From NCBI GenBank assembly GCA_039621445.1, contig CP154954.1, positions 51,789,526 to 51,853,525 on the forward strand: 64,000 bases of DNA, given 5' to 3'. Shown here one piece after another: positions 40,094 to 49,190 of the stretch (position 1 is the first letter of the stretch; every line of letters begins with the position of its first letter). The notes beneath the pieces are model-generated. The model was not told the DNA's origin. It saw only the letters and a list, made by a program, of their open reading frames with translations, and did no database searches. Made by a program: the position numbers and the translations under genes. The DNA comes from Euglena gracilis (taxonomy: Eukaryota; Euglenida; Euglenophyceae; Euglenales).

Positions 40094-40714
40094 TCAAACT
40101 CCCTCCACGCTTCCAGTGTCAGTTTTCCTTCCGTTTTTTGGTCTCAGGTTTTTCAGTTCGTCTTTGATGACTGATTGTGTGTCTCCACCGTATTTCTGGC
40201 ACATCCAGTTCCAAAATTCCTGGTATTTTATTTTTTCACCGCGTTCTTGTCTGCGCTGTAGTTCCAGTTTGCTGGCACTGTCCAGGCTGCCCTCCAGCAG
40301 TGACAGTTTCAGATCATCGGTCAGGGACCCCTGACCGGCTGACACACGTTGCAGGTACATCGGAAATTTCACGGCAAAATCTGCGAAATTCCCCTGTAGT
40401 GTTGGTCTTACCAGGTCTTTTGTCACTGCCGCGCCCACTGGACCCAGCAGCAGCCCGAAGGATGCTGCCGGGGCCGTTGCCACGGGTGCCACCACTGTTT
40501 CCTCTCCTATGTGGTGGATGGCAGTTTGGGTAGACCCCATCTGGGGTCCCACCCAGGTTGTTGTGGCTGTGTTCTGAGTTTCGGTTTCGTCTGCCCACAT
40601 GAACAAGCCCCGACTCCGGGACTGTGGGTTTTGCTGTGTCGTCACTGGCTGTTGAGTCTGCTGAGTCGGCTGGGGTTGAGTTGACTGTGGTACTGGGCTT
40701 GTCGGGTTTGTCAC
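40094..40714 (-). CDS. element 1 Gag core
   Basis: 206 residues. A Gln/Thr/Pro-rich N-terminal third precedes a helical region with VRPTLQGNFADFAVKFPMYL, a middle SLLEGSLDSASKLELQ, and KYQEFWNWMCQKYGGDTQSV. This resembles the retrotransposon Gag/capsid pattern (F-x(5)-L-x-WLRRYGG-like). It begins at a GTG that overlaps the TGA of the preceding Pro/Gln-rich ORF and sits in the -1 frame relative to it, so a frameshift may join them. Confidence 0.75.
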   Translation of the reverse strand: MTNPTSPVPQSTQPQPTQQTQQPVTTQQNPQSRSRGLFMWADETETQNTATTTWVGPQMGSTQTAIHHIGEETVVAPVATAPAASFGLLLGPVGAAVTKDLVRPTLQGNFADFAVKFPMYLQRVSAGQGSLTDDLKLSLLEGSLDSASKLELQRRQERGEKIKYQEFWNWMCQKYGGDTQSVIKDELKNLRPKNGRKTDTGSVEGV

Positions 40715-41187
40715 AAGTGTGGGCTGGTCGGGACTGCAGTCGGCCGTTGTTCTGTCTGTCGAGTCAGTTGGGCGATTAATGGTGTCAAGACAGTTTTAAG
40801 TTCTTGCTGGATGAGCTGCCCCACCAGGGAAGCCGGGTTAACGGTCCCCAGTGCTGCAGCTCCTCCTTCCATTTTTGGGTGTGGTGTTTCGTCCCCCCAC
40901 TGCTGGCTGCTCTGGCTGAACATACCTGTCAGAGGTTGTTGGGTCCCCGTCCCCGTTTGACAGGCCTGGGGTTCTGGGGTCCCCGTCCCTTGGTTTCCTG
41001 CGGGCTGGCCACTCAGGGCTGGCCGTGGCTGGGCCAGGGGTTGTGGGGTCCCCATCCCCGTTTGCCAGGCCTGGGGTTCTAGGGTCCCCGTCCCGTGTTG
41101 TCTTGTGGGCTGGCCCCTCGGGGCTGGTGGGGGCTGGTTCTGGGGTTGTGGGGTCCCCGATCCCCGTTGGCCCGCGGCCCTGTCCAC
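40711..41187 (-). CDS. element 1 Pro/Gln-rich repeat region before Gag
   Basis: 158 codons with imperfect repeats of G(T/S)GTPQPQ and GTGTPEPQACQTG, then a helical LVGQLIQQELKTVLTPLIAQ. It starts at a GTG, so the true start lies upstream or it is reached by readthrough. It is in the same frame as the coiled-coil ORF but separated by the stop at 41,407. Confidence 0.6.
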   Translation of the reverse strand: MDRAAGQRGSGTPQPQNQPPPAPRGQPTRQHGTGTLEPQAWQTGMGTPQPLAQPRPALSGQPAGNQGTGTPEPQACQTGTGTQQPLTGMFSQSSQQWGDETPHPKMEGGAAALGTVNPASLVGQLIQQELKTVLTPLIAQLTRQTEQRPTAVPTSPHL

Positions 41188-41406
41188 CCCCTGGGGGGGC
41201 TGTTCTGTTCGTTGGGCCGTTGTGGCTGCCCCTGGCTGTCCAGCCTGGGTCCTCGAGGGAGGTCCATTGGCCAGGAGGCTGGCCCCCGTCTCTGGCCCGA
41301 AGGCCCCTGTGCAGGCTGGGCCAGAGGAAATGCTTAAATTTTCGAAAAGTTTGGGTATTTCAGCCCGGCTAGGGCTGGGGGTTGTGATTTGCTGGGTGTT
41401 TTGCCT

Positions 41407-43503
41407 TTACAGTTTTTCAGTCAGGTTTTCAGTCTTTTTTGTCACAGTACTGATTTTTCTGTCCAGGGTCACCAGCTGTTCTGTCCACCGTTTCTGCTGT
41501 GTTTGCAGTTCCGTGGTCAGAGAATGTAAATGCTGCCAAATGCCGTTGTCATGTGTTTCCCGTTCTGCAGTTTTTTTGGTCAGACCAGCCAGTTTTGCTT
41601 CCAGTTGACCGACCCTGGTTGTCATTGAGCCAATGGCAGATGTCATTTCCAGCCATTTAGCATGTTCAGATGTGGCATGTGTTCCCGTTTTAATGGCCCC
41701 TTTTTGCAGTTCACCCAGCAGATTTTGAGTCGTTTAAGCTGTTTTGTCCACCCTGTGACCCAGGTTGCCGACCTCCAGGTTCAGACGTTCAGTGCGTTGT
41801 TTGTGTTTTTCTTCGTTGGAGGTCAGGGTTTCCACCTGTCGTTTCAGTCTGCCGATTTCCTCGTTCAGTTGTGTAATGTGCTGCTGCTGGTCTGGGATTT
41901 TCTGCAGTTCGACCAGTTTTTTGTGCAGGTAATCACAGTTTTCAATGGTTGTTGTCGTTTTTGTTTCCTGCTGCTGAACCCGTCCTGCCAGATTTCCGAT
42001 TTCACTGCCCATGTCCTTCTTAATTTTTTTCACCACACTGCTGATTTCGCCTCTGAGGTTTTCAACTTTTCTGGACACTGTTGCCACCGTTTCGTCCACT
42101 TTACCGTTCACCGTTTGGACTCCGCCTGTGATTCCTGCGACTCGTTCTTCTGCCACAGCCAATCTCTGTTGCAGTTCTGCAGTTGTTTTTTCGTTTTCTC
42201 GCTGTCGGTGCAGTAAACCAACCAGATGTTCACCCTGGTTCTGTGCGTTTCCCCCTGCCATCTGCAGAAAACTGTGAAATTCCCTGAGTTTTTCACCCAG
42301 TGAGCCAGACATTTCCCTGATTTCTGTGATCTGCTGTGACATTCCGTTGAAATGTTCCTGGTGCAGCCTGTTCTGGTTCACTGTCACCAGTTCCATGTTT
42401 GCTTGTGTTGTTGCCAGGACTGTCGTCAGTTCTTCGTGTCTGCCGTTCATTTCTGTCATGAGTGCTTCACCTTGTCTGTTCACTGTGGCGTGCAGTTCGC
42501 TGACCCACTCCGTCGTTGTTTGTTGCAGCTGCTGCAGATTTTCTGCCGTTTGCTGATTCGTCCGTTCAGTTTTGTGTCTGAACTGTTGAAATTCCTGGGT
42601 CAGCTGTCCAGTTTCGTACGCAAAGTTTGACCACCAGTCCCAGTCAGTGTTCTGGTTCTGTGGTTCCGGCTGTGGAATCTCGTACGAGCTGTACGATGGT
42701 TCGTGGTACGAAGTTTCAGTTTCACCCTGGAGGCGGTCTGGTTGTTGCGGGCTCTGTCTTACCGCCACCAGAGCACAACTCTGGGTTCCTGGTTGCTCTT
42801 GCCAGTTTTGGTTGTTCTGAGTGTCCGTTTCTGGCTGTTGGTACCAGTTTTGTGGTGCAAACACCTGTTCGTCGAAGTACGGTTCGTTGTTTTCGTCCAG
42901 TTCTGTGTAATCTGGTGCTGGACCGGTCTGTTCGGTGTCGTCCTGGTCCATGTGCACCATGGCAATGACACGTGGGCTGTCATTGCAGGTCCGTGGCACT
43001 GTAATGTCTGTGCCGTTCTGTTCAGTTTCAGTCCACCTGTTGCTGTCCAGTGATTGGTACATGGCGGCAAAGCCATCTGCCGGCTCCACCACCCTAGCGA
43101 TGGCGGTTAAGGCAGCTGGCATTTCCAGAGTTTGGTTCATGGCTGGGAAGCCATCCGCCTGCTCCACCACCCTAGCGATGGCGGTTAAGGCAGCTGGAAC
43201 ATCCAGTGTTTGATTCAGGGCTGGGCAGCCATCCGCCGGCTCCACCATCCTAGCGATGGTAGTTGAGGCAGCAGGCATGTCAGCGTCAGTTTTTGCAGTT
43301 TCTTGTCGTTTGTCAGTTTCTTGTTCGTAGCCGCATGTTGGAGGGGAATCAAAATTGGGCAGTCTATCTCTGCTACCATGTTGTATCCGTGGGGCCTGTC
43401 CCTGAGTTTCCAGTCCCTCGGGGCCGGCACCCCTTTGCGTAGGATCTTTAACCCTGCCCAGGGTGTTTTCAATTCCCCTCGCGGCTTGTTTTAAAAATTG
43501 CAT
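41407..43503 (-). CDS. element 1 long coiled-coil ORF (one internal stop)
   Basis: The ATG at 43,503 lies inside the 5' LTR, and the frame runs through the PBS without a stop for 589 codons to a TAA at 41,734-41,736. It then stays open in the same frame to 41,407. Three 26-residue repeats (units starting MPAASTTIAR, VPAALTAIAR and MPAALTAIAR) occupy 43,035-43,270. An acidic Gln/Tyr-rich segment follows, then about 350 residues of heptad coiled coil (for example TAENLQQLQQTTTEWVSELH). The three-repeat unit begins with a Met that may be the functional start if the mRNA begins downstream of 43,503. It is not a known Gag domain; by position it may be a trimerising or scaffold protein added to Gag. 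Confidence 0.8.
43368..43378 (-). promoter_or_regulatory. primer binding site of element 1
   Basis: The minus strand reads TGGTAGCAGAG directly after the LTR end ACAACA. It is complementary to the 3' end of eukaryotic initiator tRNA-Met (...CTCTGCTACCA), the usual primer for many Ty3/gypsy and Ty1/copia elements. Confidence 0.88.
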
Positions 43504-43866
43504 TTTCTTTGTTTTTATGGGTCTTTTTGGGTGAAAACAGGTGGTTTGGTTGGCTCACACCTTTCCTGTGATAAAAAATCCACAAGCAATCAGCAAATCC
43601 ACCAGCACAATACAAGCAAACCACGAAAAGATGAAAGTACCAAAGTCCAAAGCAAGGGTAAGATAGTGATTGGTTCCAGATAATTGATCCAGATAGTTCT
43701 TGAACACACAAACTGACAGTGTGACAGAGAAACAGAGTAACAGAGCCCTGCACAGGGACAGATGGAGTCAAATGTTTTCAATTCCTAGTAAGATTTTCCT
43801 AATCCTAACTGCAGAGTCATCAGGTTGGGTAATGTTGTTTTGGGCACTCAGCACCCCTGACTCACA
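43379..43866 (-). repeat. 5' LTR of element 1
   Basis: 488 bp, TG at the start and CA at the end. It is about 98% identical to the 3' LTR and directly followed on the right by the AAGG target duplication. It should contain the promoter for the minus-strand transcript. No clear TATA box could be placed with confidence. Confidence 0.95.
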
Positions 43867-44939
43867 AAGGTCTGCAACACTCCTTTTCCCCGAAATCTGC
43901 ACACAACCCCATTCCAAGGGGGAAGAGGGGGGGCACATCAAGGCCCCCTCAGATTTCAATTTGTCCTGGAAAGTACTCAGATTCTACAGCCCCTGTCATG
44001 GCGGCCAGAATTATGTACAAAAGGACTTTGGCCAAGAATGCAAACCATTGGGCTATGGCAGCCATTGAAGGGGTGGACCTGTAAAGGCCCCCCAGAAGCT
44101 AAGTGGCAGCCCCACGGGTTTTTGTTATAAACCACGTGCAGCCCCAGGATCAAAAGGGACGCACAGAGGCCCTTCAGGGGGAAAGGGACCCACAGAGGCC
44201 CTTCAGGAGGAAGGGGAAGTATCCCCACCAGTATCCTTTGCTCAATTCATAAATCTGCCCTGTGAAAACAAAGGGGGGACCCACAGAGGCCCCCTTATGG
44301 TATGGTCACCAACACCATCATCATCAAGGAAGGCAGATAGGCAAAACAGGGGCAGTAAACCCTGTGTTATGCAATCCAACAACTAGATCCTCCAGATAGA
44401 GAGTGAGCAGAGAGGAGAGTGCATGCACATCCACCCAGGAACACTTTTTTTTCAAAGGTTCAAGTGCTAGGGGCTGGTCTCTAGGGGCTGTGAAATGTCC
44501 AACAACCCCTACACAGCCCATAGAAAATCATCTCATTGGAGAATAAAATTCCACAGAGGAAAAATGGGGAGACACCGCCCTGCATCAGAGACTTCTGAAA
44601 AGCCTGAAATGGTGGACAAAAAATGCCCACACCCCCCCAGCAACACGTCAACTAATCAAAAATGGCATTCAGCCCCCCTGGGTACATCCACCAAAGCTGT
44701 CCACCCAACAAAACCCAGAGCCAACTTGGACCTGAGCTAGGCGCAAAAAATTCTGTTCGATTACGAAAAAAACCAGTTCTATAAATCGTGTTGGGAATTC
44801 AAGGACTCAGCATTTAATCCCATTGTTTCTAGTTTCGACACCAGAAGATGGAACAACAAAATGGAGAATGATCAGCGACTGAAGGGAAATAAATCAGCAG
44901 TTTCAAATTAAATCTTTCAAGCTGGATCATATCCAACAC

Positions 44940-45400
44940 ATCTTCGCAGCCTTGGAAAAAGGCCACTGGGCAGCAAAAAAAGACCCGAAGGACGCATATA
45001 TTCATCTTCCAGTGATTCCAGAGCTAAGGAATCAGTGGGAGGGGCAGACCTGGGAATTTCAAGCAGGCCACTTTGGGCTGAATGTGATGCCCCAAATTTT
45101 CATGTCAGTGATGAAAACGTTCGGAAAATATGGAGGAAAAGGGGCGTCCAAGTTTTGTTACCTGGATGACATTTTGGTGGTGGACCCCACCCAAAACATT
45201 TTGCAACGTCTCCTCAACAAAGTCGTCAGGGATTTAGTAAAATAAGGGTTCAAAATAAATGTGAAAAAATCTACCCTGCAGCCCTCCCAAGTGGTAAATC
45301 ATCTGGGCTTTCAACTAAACTTCCAAGAAGGGAATCTACAGGTGCCACCCAAAAAAGTAAAATCCATAAAAAACGAGTTGGGCAAAAAAGGGAAAAGGAT
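44940..45400 (+). pseudogene. YR-2 reverse transcriptase
   Basis: An open frame of 97 codons (44,952-45,245) has KKDPKDAYIHLPVIPE (motif A position, with the first Asp context changed), then FGLNVMPQIFMSVMKTFGKY and FCYLDDILVVDPTQN (YLDD). The next segment, VNHLGFQLNFQEGNLQVPP, lies after a stop. This is the best-preserved RT among the two DIRS-like copies. Confidence 0.75.
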
Positions 45401-46039
45401 TACAAGTCAAAAAGGCAGCTAGCTTCCATTCCGGGACAAATTCGGTGTAACTTAATGGCCCTGCCCTTTTTATTCCGCTTTAAGGTTTCCCTAACAAATT
45501 TTCTGGTGACAAAGTCCACAGCCCCCTGGGACTCAACGCACCCCATTTCCCAGGAAATAAAGGCCCAATGAAGGGAAACAAAAATTCTGCTGGACATCTG
45601 GGAGGCAGACCCTTCCCCCTAAATGCAACCAGAGAGTTGCACTCAGACAGCAGCACCCATGCCTGGGGGGCGTGGGCTGGACGTACACACAGGAGAAGTT
45701 GTGCAGGAGTTTTGGAGAAAGTTCTCCAAACATAAAAATTAAAACCGCTAAGTGCAGCAATCAGCACCGTCAAAAGTTCAAGCAATCCTTGGGACACAGT
45801 TTCTTTGTCGGTATACAACCAGTTAATCTATCATTCCTGAGAAAAGATGGGCGGGCAGAAAGGAGCCCTTCAACAAAATACCAAGCCCATTTTTCAAATG
45901 GTGCCAAAGTAAAACGTCCAAGTAAACTGGGTGCCTTCAAAAGGATGCCTGGCATACACCATAAGCAGATTGGAAATGGACAGGTGTGATTACTATTTAG
46001 ACACCGAACCTTTTCACTAGCCAAGACAGCATTCCAAAA

Positions 46040-46300
46040 ATTCATACAGTTTGAAACACATATATTTGCCTCCACAGGCAACAAAAAAATACTCAACTTT
46101 GTGGCCAGATGGCCCCACTTGGAGGCGACAGCAGTGAATGCATTACAATGTCCGCTGGAAAACATGGGGAAAATTTATTCAATCCCCCCTGGTCAGTTAT
46201 TCAAAAATTTCCACCCAGATTGAAAATGTGCCCCCTCAACAAAGTTTTGATGGTCACCCCCTACTTGGCTTTAGCCATTTGGTGGCCCCAATTAATAAAA
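46040..46300 (+). pseudogene. YR-2 Dam-like methyltransferase domain
   Basis: CLHRQQKNTQL- and CGQMAPLGGDSSE-type frames correspond to the 'FAS-x(2)-N' start. Then a frame reads GENLFNPPWSVIQKFPPRLK and KVLMVTPYLALAIWWPQLIK. The NPPW box at 46,181-46,192 is intact, unlike YR-1. In DIRS elements this domain follows RNase H, as here. Confidence 0.7.
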
Positions 46301-46944
46301 ATGAAAGGTACAGGGACCCCTTGCTTGAAAAAAAACCCTCCACAGGGGTATGTTCACCAGTTGCAGGGAGGAGAAAATGCTACCCCCCAGGTGGCCCCTC
46401 CTTTGCATGATTTGCTCAGGAAAATTTTGGAAGCGGAACAAGTGCAGATTCAAACCATTAACAATTTTTTTTCTGGGAATAAACCCCAGTTTAAAGCGTT
46501 ATCAAAGTGCGTTTACACTTCTGTGGGTAATTTTGGAGAACATGGGGGTACACCTACCCCTGAAGCCACCACGGACGAAGTGGCTGACGCTTTAACGCAG
46601 TTATTTCAGTTTTCCAAGGCCCAGGCACGTAATGCTTACAGTGCAATGCTTTTGATTCCTGGGTTTGGTGTTCTGAGGTTCCACACCCTATTTTCCACGT
46701 ACCAGAGGTTTTGAACCAAAATCTGAAGATATATGGGGCATTTTGGGATCCACTTTCAATCCTCCTGGGGCTGGCAAAGAGGCCTATGTGTGTACCAAGC
46801 ATCCAGTCTTCCGTGGCACTTTGTACCAGATACAATGGGCTACGGCCTACAGTCTGGCTACAGATGGACTGTACACAGTTCTATGGTTAATCTTAAGACA
46901 AAGAGAGAATCTCAGAGCTGGCGAAAGCTTAGCTAAAGTAACTT

Positions 46945-47203
46945 GTTCCTAATTCAAAGTTACAGGGTTTGGTGCTTTTCAATTATCTTTTAGAATCTGT
47001 GGGCGAAGTCCCTTTTGAGTAGAGAATTTTATTCTTTCTTTTGCCAAGCTCGAAGGAGCAAAAGTCACTGCGGTCCCAACAATTCTCTCTGCCTTTGTGC
47101 TTTGCAATCAAAGGGGAAAAGGGAAACAAATTCTATTGTTACTCCACCCTCGGGCTTTTCGGGAGGAAACCTTAAGAAGAAAAACCGGGGGGGGGGACGT
47201 ACA
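46945..47203 (+). repeat. putative 5' LTR of element 3
   Basis: The stretch starts TGTTCCTAATTC and ends ACGTACA just before a PBS-like site, i.e. TG...CA, about 259 bp. I could not find its partner 3' LTR in the window, so the borders are a guess from the PBS. Confidence 0.4.
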
Positions 47204-47205
47204 CT

Positions 47206-47215
47206 TGGTAGCAGA
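47206..47215 (+). promoter_or_regulatory. primer binding site of element 3
   Basis: TGGTAGCAGA matches the initiator tRNA-Met complement over ten bases, two bases after the presumed LTR end. It is the same primer type as in elements 1 and 2. Confidence 0.6.
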
Positions 47216-47399
47216 ATAGGTTTAACGGTCGAACGCCCAAATAAAAACTCAGAAAAGGCGCGTAAGAACAAGCGAAGTGTGTCAGGGTCACAAGTGGCTA
47301 CGGGTGCATCACAAAGCTTCTGAGCCCCCACCTTTGCTTACCTTTTTGGGTGTTTTTACACAAATTTTTACAATTTTTACAATTTTCACAAAATTTTTA

Positions 47400-47870
47400 C
47401 CAACTTTTCATCAAAATGCAAAGCGCAAATACGAGCAAAATGGAAACGCACCTATTAACTATGCTTTGTTAATAGGTTCGCTTCGTGGACTGCGGAATGC
47501 AGACGAGGTCGCTACGGCGACAGAACATTTTTCTTCACAAGGGCCGGATGCCCAAGCCGCTTTCGGGGTAGAAAATTTTTTACTACAAGGGGCGGACGCC
47601 CAAACCGCTTCTGCAGACCCCCCCCCCCTTCAACAAGCCGCTGAGGCCGTGCCCCCCCCTCCAAGGGTCTTCGGACCCAAGCCGCTTCGGCGGTGCCCCC
47701 CCTCCCTTCAAGGGTCTACGGACCCAACCCGCATTCGCGGATCCCTCCTCACAAACGCTGCTTTCGCGGTACAACCCCACTCCACAGTGGGTCTACGGAC
47801 CCCGTCCGCTTCCGCAGAGTTTGACTCACAAGTGGGAAGAACGCCCGAACGGGGTTGGCAATAAGTGCCT
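47400..47870 (+). pseudogene. element 3 leader ORF with repeated CCGCTTCGGCGG units
   Basis: The frame 47,277-47,864 contains QGPDAQAAFGVENFLLQGAD and later FGPKPLRRCPPSLQGSTD. At DNA level a unit GG(G/A)(C/T)C-x-AAGCCGCTTCGGCGG recurs about six times with variations. Each unit contains a short palindrome CCGC-x-TT-x-GCGG. It is probably the N-terminal Gag region. Confidence 0.45.
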
Positions 47871-48800
47871 TTTGGCACCCAATTGCCTCCCCCTTAGCCA
47901 CCACCTTACGAGGCCGGGTTGGAAACACTTTGTTTTTTCCAACCCCCCCGGCTCTACCACCGGTAAGCCCCATTCGGGACTTGCCCCCCCTCCACAATTG
48001 GGATAAATCCCAGCTCTACCTTAGTCCGCTGAATTGCGGTTGGTGGTCCCGGACACTGCCGGTGTCATTGTTCCCATGGACAATGCCCCCGAGGAAGACC
48101 CGGATGGGTTCTCCAGTAATACCGTTGAGCACGTAGTCGCAAATTTACCGGAGAACCACCCACTACAACAGCAATTTCGACACATCGAGGCATGTGTCAA
48201 AAATTGCGCTAAAACACTGAAGCAAGTCCTACATTTTGACGAATACAGTCACAAGGCCGTTTTCGCAAGCTGGATTTCCTTTGGCAACATATCCAAGAAT
48301 TTGGACAATTTTGACAAAAGAATTTCAATTCCACCACAATGGACCTTCAGAACCTCCAGCAAGGTTTTGACGCATTTCTGCGCAACACCTTGGTACAGAA
48401 CTTCCAACAGGTACAAGAGACCCTCCAAACCGCGCAATCGCAGAATAACGCAAATTTTTAACATTTACAACAAAACAAAAAACAATTGTTAACACAACTA
48501 GAAAATTTTTCTTATTCAATGCAATAAATGCCGTCCCGGCTACATCAACGGGATAATGCGCCTACGGGTGCAGAACTGGGCTCACATGTCCAATACGTGC
48601 ACTTTTCCACTTTGTCCAATGTTGTACAACAATCCCAAGAACACATTTTGCGTTTGGGTGAAGAAAACGCAAGTTTTCATCAAAATTTTACACAAATTCG
48701 TGAAAATTACGTACAACAGGCTTTTGCTCAACAACTGGAAGAGCGGATTGCTCGTTTGTAACAAACTTCCTGCAGGTGCGGTGAAATTTCTTCACGCAAT

Positions 48801-49190
48801 TTGACAACATTGCACACTCAATTGGTGAAAATCGCGCATCGGCAGGATTTTCTCCATGAAAAGTGGCAAAACGACATACAAAAACTTGAAACCGCTTCCA
48901 ACGCGCTACAAGCCGCTACGTCGGAGCTCCAATCCCACGATGCGGTGATTCTTAGCCTGCAAACCGCGAATGCGGAACTCCAAGACCGAGAAACGGTCAT
49001 TACTACCATCCAAACTTGGAATGAGGACCTCCAAACTGCGTTTGCAGACCTGAAAACCGCTTTTGCGGACTTTTCGGGACTACGAACGGCAATTGGGGAC
49101 TTACAACGCCGCTCTGCGGAAACTTCCACCAAAAATACCAGTATGGGAGCACTACGATCCACTGTAACCGACTTGCACAATCAGTTATAA
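48801..49190 (+). CDS. element 3 coiled-coil Gag segment
   Basis: 129 codons made of 'T-A-x-A-x-L-Q' heptads: ASNALQAATSELQSHDAVIL, TANAELQDRETVITTIQTW, LQTAFADLKTAFADFSGLRT. More of the same continues, with stops, to about 49,900 (for example LGTKTPQAENRMNTITTAME). It is analogous in position to the coiled-coil ORF of element 1. Confidence 0.6.
   Translation: MTTLHTQLVKIAHRQDFLHEKWQNDIQKLETASNALQAATSELQSHDAVILSLQTANAELQDRETVITTIQTWNEDLQTAFADLKTAFADFSGLRTAIGDLQRRSAETSTKNTSMGALRSTVTDLHNQL

Larger units (their letters stand above)
31423..43866 (-). mobile_element. complete Ty3/gypsy chromovirus-type LTR retrotransposon (element 1) with two methyltransferase domains
   Basis: It is 12.4 kb with LTRs of 497 and 488 bp that begin TGTGAGTC and end ATACAACA on the coding (minus) strand. 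A 4-bp target duplication AAGG lies at 31,419-31,422 and 43,867-43,870. A PBS complementary to initiator tRNA-Met and a purine tract sit at the internal LTR edges. Coding order 5' to 3': a 590-residue coiled-coil ORF, a Pro/Gln-rich repeat, Gag, an RS- and GKG-rich NC-like region, a Dam-like methyltransferase, a C5-type methyltransferase, aspartic protease, RT-RNase H, integrase and chromodomain. LTR divergence of roughly 2% plus a 10-bp indel suggests a fairly recent insertion. Single stops and two -1 frame changes separate the ORFs, so it is either dead or uses extensive recoding. Confidence 0.93.
43867..46945 (+). mobile_element. DIRS-like element YR-2, left part cut by element 1
   Basis: It is homologous to YR-1 over the leader with GGGACCCACAGAGGCCC units (44,155-44,300), RT, RNase H, Dam-like domain and the start of the recombinase region, with many small indels between the copies. 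The recombinase catalytic half present in YR-1 at 28,190-28,500 is absent here: after 46,745 the sequence reads CTKHPVFRGTLYQIQWATAY and then ends near the presumed LTR of element 3. The left end coincides with the insertion site of element 1. Confidence 0.7.

Noticed and set aside
47520-47830. A CRISPR array
   Set aside because: Units vary in length and sequence, spacers are not of uniform size, and the context is a eukaryotic retroelement.
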